Notes under the pieces: generated by a model | Database searches by the model: none | Told to the model about the DNA's origin: nothing | The model's input: only the letters and a program-made list of their open reading frames with translations | Part shown: piece after piece, positions 55,843 to 64,000 of the stretch | Numbering within the stretch: the stretch's first letter is position 1 | How the letters are laid out: every line of letters begins with the position of its first letter | Origin: Leptodactylus fallax | Lineage: Eukaryota; Chordata; Amphibia; Anura; Leptodactylidae | NCBI GenBank assembly: GCA_947044405.1 | Contig: CAMRHE010000012.1 | Coordinates: 7,994,001 to 8,058,000 of the forward strand | Direction: 5' to 3' | DNA: 64,000 bases | Translations under genes and position numbers: made by a program

Positions 55843-56335
55843 AACTATCAGCAATGAAGATGCAGATTTCTCTTTCACCATATTCTTAGGCTGGTTTTGC
55901 AGCCACCATTTCTATTTAATTATTTAGCAAACACATTTTATTTTGCCTTTATTTAGGGCAATATTTCAAGCAAAATCTGACAAATATATTCAAATAAAAA
56001 AAGGCCTTTGTCATGTCCCTCTCAGGCTATACACTAGGACACAGGTCTTGACTGGAGCTTTCCTTTAAAACGCATAAAGGAGAACATAAGTTTTAATGTA
56101 AAAGTCAGTATGGACTATTGGAAATGAAAATAATATTTGAAGGATTACTGCTCTAAAGGAGGATGCACAAGCTATTAACTACAGTGGACTTATAAAGGAC
56201 CTATCTGAAAGCCCAATGACAGACATCATCAGATAGATGCTGTTACCTTCAGTCATTCAGTGTTTTGTTTACCCAAATCCATTCAGTTGTTCCAAAGATA
56301 TAAGCCCTTTTAATATTGATTCAAATTAGGGTATA
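55843..56335. other. No recognisable feature
   Basis: AT-rich sequence between two elements. Confidence 0.4.
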
Positions 56336-57375
56336 CAGGTGCATCTCAATAAATTAGAATATCTTTGAAATGTTTATTTCAGTAATTTAATTAAAAAAGT
56401 GACCTCCTATATTTTCTAGATTCTTTACACACAGAGTGTTCTATTTCAAGTGTTTTATTTCTGTAAATGTTGATTATGATGTTATGGATTACAGCTGATG
56501 AAAACCCAAATCTAAGAAAATTAAAATATTGTAAAAAAGTTCAGTATTGTAAATTCAGTGTGTCATATGCCAGTGGTCCCTCAGTCTTGTTGTAAGGGAA
56601 TTGCTAGAGGAACGATTCCCCAGTAGCTGCTGGTGAACCCTGAGGGGAGGGGCACAACAAGACAGTGAACCCAAATCTGACCCCCCCCCCCCCCCCCCCC
56701 CCCACACTGTCCCTGGCTACTTGCCTGATCTGTCCTAGGCGACAGCCAACAACTGGTCGACGATCCTTTCTTAATATAAGTGATAAAACAGAATGCAGAC
56801 AGGACAAACAACAACGAAAGGGAGGTCAGCTAGCCAAGGGGTCGGTAACAATCCAGCAATGCAGTACAGAATCAAAATCCAAGAGAATAGTCAAAGTCAA
56901 AGCCAGAGGTCAAGAATAGGAATACAGGTAAACAGCAAGTGTAATAGCCAGTATGCACAAGGCAATAGCAAGCGCCAATGTGACTGTGAGCAAACAATAA
57001 ATAGGAAGGAAGAACCCACCCCAGACTTGATAGGATGATAGGCTGTCAATCATACAGGTTAGGCTAAAATTAACTATTAGTGGAGCAGAGGGAAACCAAG
57101 GTGAAGGAGATGGGTGTGGTGGAAAATCAATTAAGGAGGTGAGGGAATAGGACAGTGTTCAGACAATACAAGAAAAACCCAAAAGAAAGAATCACAGCCG
57201 GACCCACCTCCTGCACCGTAGCATGCGGCCGGATGGCTAAGAAGTTCGAACGGGTGCGGACGTAATACTGGTTCAGTAGGATACACAATCATGGAAGACT
57301 GCTGATTATGAATTGAATTACTGAATTACTGAAATGAATGTTTCAAAGATATTCTAATTTATTGAGATACACCTG
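56336..57375. mobile_element. Tc1/mariner-type non-autonomous element with an LTR inside
   Basis: The ends are CAGGTGCATCTCAATAAATT on the left and, in reverse complement, CAGGTGTATCTCAATAAATT on the right, with TA on both flanks (56,334-56,335 and 57,376-57,377). The terminal repeats continue with GAATATCTTTGAAA. The interior between about 56,568 and 57,267 is an LTR, so little of the original interior is left. Confidence 0.85.
56568..57267 (-). mobile_element. Solo LTR, same family as 10,186-10,842
   Basis: On the minus strand this 700-bp block has TTACGTCCGCACCCGTTCG near its start and the same CTATTCTCTTGGATTTTGAT, GTACTGCATTGCT and ACCGACCCCTTGGCT segments as the LTR at 10,186-10,842. 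A run of about 22 C on the plus strand (56,682-56,703) lies near its 3' part. The exact ends and the target duplication were not resolved. Confidence 0.75.
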
Positions 57376-57406
57376 TACTAGCCAAATAAATTGTAACACT
57401 GTATGA

Positions 57407-57564
57407 CAGGGGTCAGCAACCTTCGGCACTCCAGATGCTGGAAAACTACAACTCCCAACATGCTCCATTCACTTCCATGTGAGTTCCAAGAACAGCAGAG
57501 CAAATATGCATGCTGGGAGTTGTAGTTTGACAACAGCTGGAGTGCCTAAGGTTGCCTAACCCTG
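57407..57564. mobile_element. hAT MITE, 158 bp
   Basis: The ends are CAGGGGTCAGCAACCTTCGG and, in reverse complement, CAGGGTTAGGCAACCTTAGG. A perfect 8-bp duplication CTGTATGA lies on both sides (57,399-57,406 and 57,565-57,572). The interior is palindromic: ACTACAACTCCCAACATGC and GCATGCTGGGAGTTGTAGT. Confidence 0.92.
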
Positions 57565-57572
57565 CTGTATGA

Positions 57573-58575
57573 CATACAGCACACAGAGACTCCGCCCCCC
57601 AGAGAAACACAGTGTTACTACCCACTTGGCTATTATACCCTATTTTACATCAATATGAAAAGAGTTTATATCTTTGGAAAGGCTGAACTGATCTGGATAA
57701 ACAAAGTAACAAAATGCTCAGGGTGACAACACCTATCAAATGATGTATCATTTAGGGCTTTTCAGACCTGATGACAGGTCCTCCTTAAAGGGATTGCTTG
57801 TTCTATTCATATTCATGGTCTCATCTACAATTTAGATTTCTCCTTAGAGATCTCAGTTGGATACAAAAAGCAATGTATTGGGCTTCTTGATTAAAGTCAC
57901 TACCAAATTCTGTAAGAATTCTTCATTGCCCTTTGTCATTTGTATCACAAAATTGCAACTCTTGGCTGGACAAAGTGATATATCTAGTCAACAATAATAC
58001 ATCAACCTTCACTGAAATGTCATACTCAGCTACAGTTCTCATTCATTTTACAGGAACAACCAATGATCATGACTTCATGAAAATGTGTCACAAACCGCAG
58101 CATTACGTTTTTTTCCACACACATTTCCAATAATAACAATAATGTGAGGAATTCATCCCACAAATATAACTTTGCACATTGTGGCTTTTCTCTGGCCGCT
58201 GCCATGTGATTTTCTGCTGTGAAGCAGCTGTTTATGATTAAACCTGAATGGACATGTATGCCCGAGCTAGGTGCAAAGATGATTGATATAAATAATCCTA
58301 CTGTGCAAGAAAAATGCACCTGATAAATGAGCTCCGACTATTTTCCAGCATAGCACAATGTAATTCAGGACTTTGACAGTAAATTATACAGACACTGTGG
58401 AAAAGTGGGATTGAGGAGATGAAAGAATAGATGTTATCAGTGTAAACTGTATAAATAACGTCTTTTTCAATATGGCAAAGGATTTTTAAAGCTGAAGTTA
58501 TTAAATAGCCGAGAGAAAAATATTTAAAAAATTATGATGCAGAATTATAGTAAATAATAATACATGTGTAAATTC
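57573..58575. other. No firm feature
   Basis: TTAAAGGGA at 57,785 resembles a T2 left end without partner. The rest is AT-rich and unassigned; short open frames show no family resemblance. Confidence 0.4.
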
Positions 58576-58577
58576 AG

Positions 58578-58625
<48 letters not shown>
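58576..58625. repeat. (AT)n microsatellite
   Basis: About 23 AT units, ending in the TA at which the Tc1 element is inserted. Confidence 0.95.
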
Positions 58626-58628
<3 letters not shown>

Positions 58629-60240
58629 TGCCTTGCGAAAGTATTCGGCCCCCCTTGAACTTTTCAACCTTTTGCCACATTTCAGGCTTCAAACATAAGG
58701 ATATAAAATTTTAATTTTTTTGGTGAAGAATCAACAACAAGTGGGACACAATTTGAAGTGGAACGAAATTTATTAGTTATTTTAAACTTTTGTAAAAAAT
58801 AAAAAACTGAAAAGTGGGGCGTGCAATATTATTCGGCCCCTTTACTTTCAGTGCAGCAAACTCACTCCAGAAGTTCAGTGAGGATCTCTGAATGATCCAA
58901 TGTTGTCCTAAATGACTGATGATGATAAATATAATCCACCTGTGTGTAATCAAGTCTCCGTATAAATGCACCTGCTCTGTGATAGTCTCAGGGTTCTGTT
59001 TAAAGCGCAGAGAGCATCATGAAGACCAAGGAACACACCAGACAGGTCCGTGATACTGTTGTGGAGAAGTTTAAAGCTGGATTTGGATACAAAAAGATTT
59101 CCCAAACTTTAAACATCCCAAGGAGCACTGTGCAAGCGATCATTGAAATGTAAGGAGTATCAGACCACTGCAAATCTACCAAGACCCAGTCGTCCCTCTA
59201 AACTTTCATCTCAAACAATGAGAAGACTGATCAGAGATGCAGCCAAGGGGCCCATGATCGCTCTGGATGAACTGCAGAGATCTACAGCTGAGGTGGGAGA
59301 GTCTGTCCATAGGACAACAATCAGTCGTACACTGCACAAATCTGGTCTTTATGGAAGAGTGGAAGAAGAAAGCCATTTCTCAAAGATATCCATAAAAAGA
59401 CTCATTTAAAGTTTGCCACAAGCCACCTGGGAGACACACCAAACATGTGGAAGAAGGTGCTCTGGTCAGATGAAACCAAAATCGAACTTTTTGGCCACAA
59501 TGCAAAACGATATGTTTGGCATAAAAGCAACACAGCTCATCACCCTAAACACACCATCCCCACTGTCAAACATGGTGGTGGCAGCATAATGGTTTGGGCC
59601 TGCTTTTCTTCAGCAGGGACAGGGAAGAAGGTTAAAATTGATGGGAAGATGGATGGAGCCAAATACAGGACCATTCTGGAAGAAAACCTGTTGGAGTCTG
59701 CAAAAGACCTGAGACTGGGATGGAGATTTATCTTCCAACAAGACAATGATCCCAAACATAAAGCAAAATCTACAATGGAATGGTTCACAAATAAACGTAT
59801 CCAGGTGTTAGAATGGCCAAGTCAAAGTCCAGACCTGAATCCAATCGAGAATCTGTGGAAAGAGCTGAAAACTGCTGTTCACAAATGCTCTCCATCCAAC
59901 CTCACTGAGCTCGAGCTGTTTTCCAAGGAAGAATGGGCAAGAATTTCAGTCTCTCTGATAGAGACATACCCCAAGCGAATTGCAGCTGTAATCGCAGCAA
60001 AAGGTGGTGCTACAAAGTATTAACTTAAGAGGGCCGAATAATTTGGCACGCCCCACTTTTCAGTTTTTTATTTTTTACAAAAGTTTAAAATATCCAATAT
60101 ATTTTGTTCCACTTCACGATTGTGTCCCACTTGTTGTTGATTCTTCACCAAAAAATTTAAATTTTATATCCTTATGTTTGAAGCCTGAAATGTGGCAAAA
60201 GGTTGAAAAGTTCAAGGGGGCCGAATACTTTCTCAAGGCA

Positions 60241-60243
<3 letters not shown>
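58626..60243 (+). mobile_element. Tc1/mariner transposon
   Basis: 1,618 bp, the same family as 2,292-3,734 in opposite orientation (ends CAGTGCCTTGCGAAAGTATT and, in reverse complement, CAGTGCCTTGAGAAAGTATT). TA flanks both ends. It keeps the full internal length that the other copy has lost. Confidence 0.93.
59019..60023 (+). pseudogene. Tc1 transposase, frameshifted
   Basis: Starts at the ATG at 59,019 (MKTKEHTRQVRDTVVEKFKA) and reads through the helix-turn-helix to STVQAIIEM, where a 2-nt loss and a TAA near 59,150 stop it. The next part (RPSRPSKLSSQTMRRLIRD) is open in another frame to about 59,370. A further shift lies in the KPF segment. From 59,445 the catalytic half is open to the end: WSDETKIELFG (Asp), QQDNDPKHKAK (Asp), [17 protein letters not shown] (Glu) and AKGGATKY. 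All three acidic residues are intact, so the catalytic domain is complete but the DNA-binding domain is in other frames. Close to the C-terminus a few residues after ISVS are missing compared with the copy at 2,512. Confidence 0.9.

Positions 60244-60281
<38 letters not shown>
60244..60281. repeat. (TA)n microsatellite between two Tc1 elements
   Basis: About 19 TA units. It supplies the TA on the right of one Tc1 element and on the left of the next. Confidence 0.95.
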
Positions 60282-60284
<3 letters not shown>

Positions 60285-61930
60285 TCATATGAAAAAGTTT
60301 GGGCACCCCTATTAATCTTAATCATTTTTAGTTCTAAATATTTGGGTGTTTGCAACAGCCATTTCAATTTGATATATCTAATAACTGATGGACACAGTAA
60401 TATTTCAGGATTGAAATGAGGTTTATTGTACTAACAGAAAATGTGCAATATGCATTAAACCAAAATTTGACCGGTGCAAAAATTTGGGTACCCTTATCAT
60501 TTTATTGATTTGAATACTCCTAACTACTTTTTACTGACTTACTGAAGCACAAAATTGGTTTTGTAACCTCACTGAGCTTTGAACTTCATAGCCAGGTGTA
60601 TCCAATCATGAGAAAAGGTATTTAAGGTGGTCAATTGCAAGTTGTTCTCCTATTTGAATCTCCTCTGAAGAGTGGCATCATGGGCTCCTTAAAACAACTC
60701 TCAAATGATCTGAAAACAAAGATTGTTCAACATAGTTGTTCAGGGGAAGGATACAAAAAGTTGTCTCAGAGATTTAACCTGTCAGTTTCCACTGTGAGGA
60801 ACATAGTAAGGAAATGGAAGACCACAGGGACAGTTCTTGTTAAGCCCATAAGTGGCAGGCCAAGAAAAATATCAGAAAGGCAGAGAAGAAGAATGGTGAG
60901 AACAGTCAAGGACAATCCACAGACCACCTCCAAAGAGCTGCAGCATCATCTTGCTGCAGATGGTGTCACTGTGCATCGGTCAACAATACAGCACACTTTG
61001 CACAAGGAGAAGCTGTATGGGAGAGTGATGCGAAAGAAGCCGTTTCTGAAAGCACGCCACAAACAGAGTCGCCTGAGGTATGCAAAAGCACATTTGGACA
61101 AGCCAGCTTCATTTTGGAAGAAGGTCCTGTGGACTGATGAAACAAAGATTGAGTTGTTTGGTCATACAAAAAGGCGTTATGCATGGCGTCAAAAAAACAC
61201 AGCATTCCAAGAAAAACACTTGCTACCCACTGTAAAATTTGGTGGAGGTTCCATCATGCTTTGGGGCTGTGTGGCCAATGCCGGCACCGGGAATCTTGTT
61301 AAAGTTGAGGGTCGCATGGATTCAACTCAGTATCAGCAGATTCTTGAGAATAATGTACAAGAATCAGTGACGAATTTGAAGTTACGCCGGGGATGGTTAT
61401 TTCAGCAAGACAATGATCCAAAACACAGCTCCAAATCTACTCAGGCATTCATGCAGAGGAACAATTACAATGTTCTGGAATGGCCATCCCAGTCCCCAGA
61501 CCTGAATATCATTGAACATCTGTGGGATAATTTGAAGCGGGCTGTCCATGCTCGGCGACCATCAAACTTAACTGAACTGGAATTGTTTTGTAAAGAGGAA
61601 TGGTCAAAAATACCTTCATCCAGGATCCAGGAACTGATTAAAAGCTACAGGAAGCAACTAGAGGCTGTTATTTTTGCAAAAGGAGGATCTACTAAATATT
61701 AATGTCACTTTTCTGTTGAGGTGCCCATACTTTTGCAACAGTCAAATTTTGGTTTAATGCATAGTGCACATTTTCTGTTAGTACAATAAACCTCATTTCA
61801 ATCCTGAAATATTACTGTGTTCATCAGTTATTAGATATATCAAATTGAAATGGCTGTTGCAAACACCCAAATATTTAGAACTAAAAATGATTAAGATTAA
61901 TAGGGGTGCCCAAACTTTTTCATATAACTG
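60282..61930 (+). mobile_element. Tc1/mariner transposon with intact transposase
   Basis: 1,649 bp. The left end is CAGTCATATGAAAAAGTTTG, the right end in reverse complement CAGTTATATGAAAAAGTTTG. TA on both flanks (60,280-60,281 and 61,931-61,932). The inverted repeats are about 210 bp and differ at only a few positions. A single complete transposase frame fills the middle. Confidence 0.95.
60680..61702 (+). CDS. Tc1 transposase, intact 340-aa frame
   Basis: DDE transposase that would cut the element at its ends and insert it at TA in nuclear DNA. The start chosen is ATG 60,680 (MGSLKQLSNDLKTKIVQHSC); an upstream in-frame ATG at 60,635 would add 15 residues not seen in the family. Residues 1-110 hold two helix-turn-helix subdomains, with the SGRPRKIS linker near 58-65 and a basic RQRRRMVR stretch. 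The catalytic triad is complete: Asp 153 in WTDETKIELFG, Asp 244 in FQQDNDPKHS and Glu 279 in SPDLNIIEH, the DD34E spacing of Tc1 elements. A glycine-rich GGGSIMLWGC box lies near 188-197. The usual NPIE is NIIE. Length matches active relatives (about 340 aa). No stop or shift. Whether it is active is not shown. Confidence 0.93.
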   Translation: MGSLKQLSNDLKTKIVQHSCSGEGYKKLSQRFNLSVSTVRNIVRKWKTTGTVLVKPISGRPRKISERQRRRMVRTVKDNPQTTSKELQHHLAADGVTVHRSTIQHTLHKEKLYGRVMRKKPFLKARHKQSRLRYAKAHLDKPASFWKKVLWTDETKIELFGHTKRRYAWRQKNTAFQEKHLLPTVKFGGGSIMLWGCVANAGTGNLVKVEGRMDSTQYQQILENNVQESVTNLKLRRGWLFQQDNDPKHSSKSTQAFMQRNNYNVLEWPSQSPDLNIIEHLWDNLKRAVHARRPSNLTELELFCKEEWSKIPSSRIQELIKSYRKQLEAVIFAKGGSTKY

Positions 61931-61932
61931 TA

Positions 61933-62449
61933 TATATATGAAAGTACAGCTATACATTTGTCTCTCAATATTTTTCTGACACTAGGCAAACCCTTTATGA
62001 ACAGGAGCTGGAACTTGAAGAAAGCATCCTCACACCTACTTGCAAAAATCATGTATATTAAAGTGCAGTAAAAACATGCAGTTACAGTAGTTATCAGATC
62101 TGTGTCTTGTAATGAGTTATACATTTGTTTGTTAATTGCGTTTTTGGCCTTCAGAAGAAAAAAGCAAAAAAGAAATGTGAGATCTTATAAAACAACAATA
62201 ATCAAAGGTCTTTGAACTGTGAGAAATGAATATCGAAATTTTATTGGAATACCGTATAATTATTTATTAAGTAGTGAATAAGTTTGGTTGGAACTGTAAT
62301 TGTCCTATGAATCTTTTGGTTAACATAAGCAACACCTAAATCACCTAAATATAACCTCTTGTAAGCGTTTGTGTAGAATTATAATGTACACATCAATTTT
62401 TTGCTGGCAATATTTAAAAAATATTTCTCATAGCTCCTTGTGTGCTGAG
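61933..62449. other. No recognisable feature
   Basis: AT-rich sequence with no repeat recognised. Confidence 0.4.
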
Positions 62450-62656
62450 TAAAGCTGGCCGTACACATCAGTTATATACTGGGTGAGCCCACTGATTTTG
62501 GTGGGTGTAGTTGACCATATAATGTGTCCAACAAACATCTGGCATTGGGGCAGTTGGATTTCAACCCATGAACCTTTTGTTAACAGGGAAATAGGCAGTG
62601 GCTTTCTCTCTACTCCTAGTTGAGCGACAGCTATCTAATATGTTTGGCCAGCCTTA
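62450..62656. mobile_element. MITE (TAAGGCTGGCC ends)
   Basis: The left end is TAAAGCTGGCCGTACACATC; the right end in reverse complement is TAAGGCTGGCCAAACATATT. 207 bp, no coding capacity, target duplication not resolved. Confidence 0.6.
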
Positions 62657-62709
62657 TGGAAGGGAAATTAATACAGGTTGACCCAGTAAAAACTCTAAAG
62701 ATATGTATC

Positions 62710-63337
62710 TGATAGCAAGGTATGTGTACCAACAACATAGAGAAAATCCCCAATACGGAAATAAGTACACTTAAAAACTAACTTTTATTAATATCCACTA
62801 AAAGTATATAAATCTATATATAAAAAAGCACCTGATAAAGAGATGCCATACTATAATGGGGTCATATAAAGGGTAAAGGTAGCCTACCTCAAAATAGGAG
62901 GATAGTATGGTGATACCTGTATCACTTCACAAACATCCCTCAGTTATAAATTGCAATTCCCAATATTTAGATATCAATTAACTGAAGGGGAAAAGTAAAG
63001 GATAAATCAACTAAGGTATAACACACACACACATATACACCAGCTGGCTAGAGGTCAGTAAAAGACCGACCCAATTGTCTGACTAGCCACTAACTAGGGA
63101 GCTTACATTACACTCCCACAATTGACTGCCTAATACCACAAAGAAACACCATAGACAATACAAAAGGAGTATTTTCCCTAACTCCCAGCCTGCCTGACAC
63201 GCGTTTCTGCTGAACTACACCAGCTCATCAGAGGCACATGCATAAGGGCAAAGCAGAATACACCATAAATGTGTGCAAACTGCCTGTATAATTTAGAGCG
63301 CCTAGTATAACCGCCCGGCCGGCCGTGATGAATGACC
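62710..63337 (-). mobile_element. Ribozyme-bearing Penelope-like or retrozyme-like remnant
   Basis: A ~630-bp block lies between imperfect direct repeats of about 27 bp (TGACCCAGTAAAAACTCTAA at 62,679 and TGACCCAGTAAAAACCCTAA at 63,344). On the minus strand it contains a hammerhead motif followed by about 450 bp and an AATAAAAGTTAGTTTTTAAG end, the same arrangement as in the Penelope-like copies (ribozyme, then AATAAAAAAGTTTCATTTTA). No coding sequence. I infer a solo end of a Penelope-like element or a non-autonomous relative. Confidence 0.55.
63191..63236 (-). ncRNA. Hammerhead ribozyme motif
   Basis: On the minus strand: UGCCU, CUGAUGA, GCUG, loop GUGUAGUU, CAGC, A, GAAAC, GCGU, GUC, AGGCA. 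Helix I is a perfect 5-bp UGCCU/AGGCA, stem II is GCUG/CAGC, helix III is AC/GU closed by a GCGU loop, and the cleavage triplet is GUC. This is the short type I form found in Penelope-like elements and retrozymes. One extra A sits between stem II and GAAA and may weaken activity. Confidence 0.78.
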
Positions 63338-63474
63338 CAGTGATGACCCAGTAAAAACCCTAAAAATATGCCACTTATTGGTAGAGCATGTAAATACATT
63401 GTTGTTTGCATATCCTAGGGTTACTCATCCATTATTTCTTCCATTTATTTTATAAAAAAGACCTCTGAATTCAT

Positions 63475-63862
63475 TAGGCCCAATGCACATAATGTCCATT
63501 ACATGTCTGTTTTTAGAAAGTCAATGGGTAAATAGACATGTCTGTTTTTTTCACTGAAAGTGAATAATGTCAGTTAAATAACAGGGCATGTCTTATTTTT
63601 GTCTGACAGACCCAATACAAGTTTATGGGGTCAATTTTTGGATGTATCAGTTTCACTGATGTTAAAAAAATAGATGAGTTAAAAAAGACCAATGAAGTTT
63701 ATCCGTGTTTTTTCACTGTTGCAAAACGAATTCTAAAAACTGACATTCGGCCAGAAAACTAATGAAAAATATATGACAAATCGGACATTAAAAGCTGACG
63801 GTTTCACCCTTTTTCTGTTTTTAATGGCTGTCTTTTTTCACTGTTGTGTACATGTAGCCTTA
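63475..63862. mobile_element. MITE (TAAGGCTACATG / TAGGCCCAATGCACA ends)
   Basis: The left end is TTAGGCCCAATGCACATAAT; the reverse complement of the right end is TAAGGCTACATGTACACAAC. The interior repeats motifs such as ATGTCTGTTTTT and TTTTTTCACTG in both orientations. About 388 bp, non-coding. Confidence 0.5.
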
Positions 63863-64000
63863 CAGCTAAGGTTATTATCAATAACTGTGAATTTAAAGTT
63901 GTACTATACTGTACAAATTGATAGCGTCCATGAAAAATGAAGTGTAAAATATTAGTATGGTGTGATTATTGAACTGAAATAAGACCTGCTGGTTCAGCAA

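Noticed and set aside
56682..56703. Run of about 22 C as a possible regulatory tract
   Set aside because: It lies in a solo LTR and looks like a simple homopolymer expansion or a sequencing-sensitive tract.
57784..57795. TTAAAGGGA as a complete T2 MITE start
   Set aside because: No inverted partner was found within the following kilobase; a single short match is not enough.

Overview
This window looks like a stretch of anuran (frog or toad) nuclear genome that is mostly transposable elements. The reasons are the repeat types present: several Tc1/mariner transposons with TA target duplications, TTAA-flanked MITEs starting TTAAAGGGG (the T2/Kolobok type known from Xenopus), hAT MITEs with 8-bp duplications, a Ty3/Gypsy retrotransposon, Penelope-like elements with a GIY-YIG domain and hammerhead ribozyme motifs, and degenerate L1-type and CR1/Rex1-type LINEs. 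No bacterial gene, rRNA, tRNA gene or CRISPR array was seen. No host protein-coding gene could be recognised. One possible host exon (39,045-39,343, minus strand) is reported with modest confidence.

Layout. 0-9.2 kb: transposase remnant, a deleted Tc1 copy (2,292-3,734), MITEs, a minisatellite and a decayed L1. 9.86-12.13 kb: a Tc1 element carrying a solo LTR. 13.2-16.4 kb: an inverted-repeat element split by a non-autonomous hAT that carries a minisatellite, followed by another Tc1. 16.82-23.98 kb: a complete, recently inserted Gypsy element on the minus strand with two nearly identical 972/974-bp LTRs, a tRNA-Ser primer site, gag, a GTTAAAC frameshift signal, protease, RT/RNase H and integrase; pol is broken in two places. 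25.6-28 kb: a hAT MITE with a long internal hairpin, a G-rich minisatellite and a dispersed repeat. 30.58-38.63 kb: two Penelope-like elements joined head to head, forming a 3.1-kb inverted repeat around a 1.9-kb spacer; the left copy is full length but frameshifted, the right copy is 5'-truncated but has an intact RT plus GIY-YIG frame. 42.7-51.5 kb: hairpin MITE, minisatellite, further copies of the dispersed repeat, a LINE nested in a Tc1 remnant, and an L1 interrupted cleanly by a T2 MITE. 54-57.6 kb: a second hAT carrying the same minisatellite family, a T2-like MITE, a Tc1-type element holding a second solo LTR, and a small hAT MITE. 58.6-61.9 kb: two Tc1 elements separated by a TA microsatellite, the second with an intact 340-aa transposase. 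62.4-63.9 kb: MITEs and a ribozyme-bearing Penelope-like remnant.

How the parts relate. The elements do not form a pathway; they form layers of insertion. Several layers can be ordered: solo LTRs are younger than the Tc1 copies they interrupt, the T2 MITE is younger than its L1 host, and the LINE and a MITE at 45-46 kb are younger than the Tc1 remnant around them. The probably youngest pieces are the Gypsy element (LTR identity), the Penelope pair (arm identity) and the Tc1 copy at 60.3-61.9 kb (intact frame). Statements about family identity rest on motifs read by eye; no database search was run.
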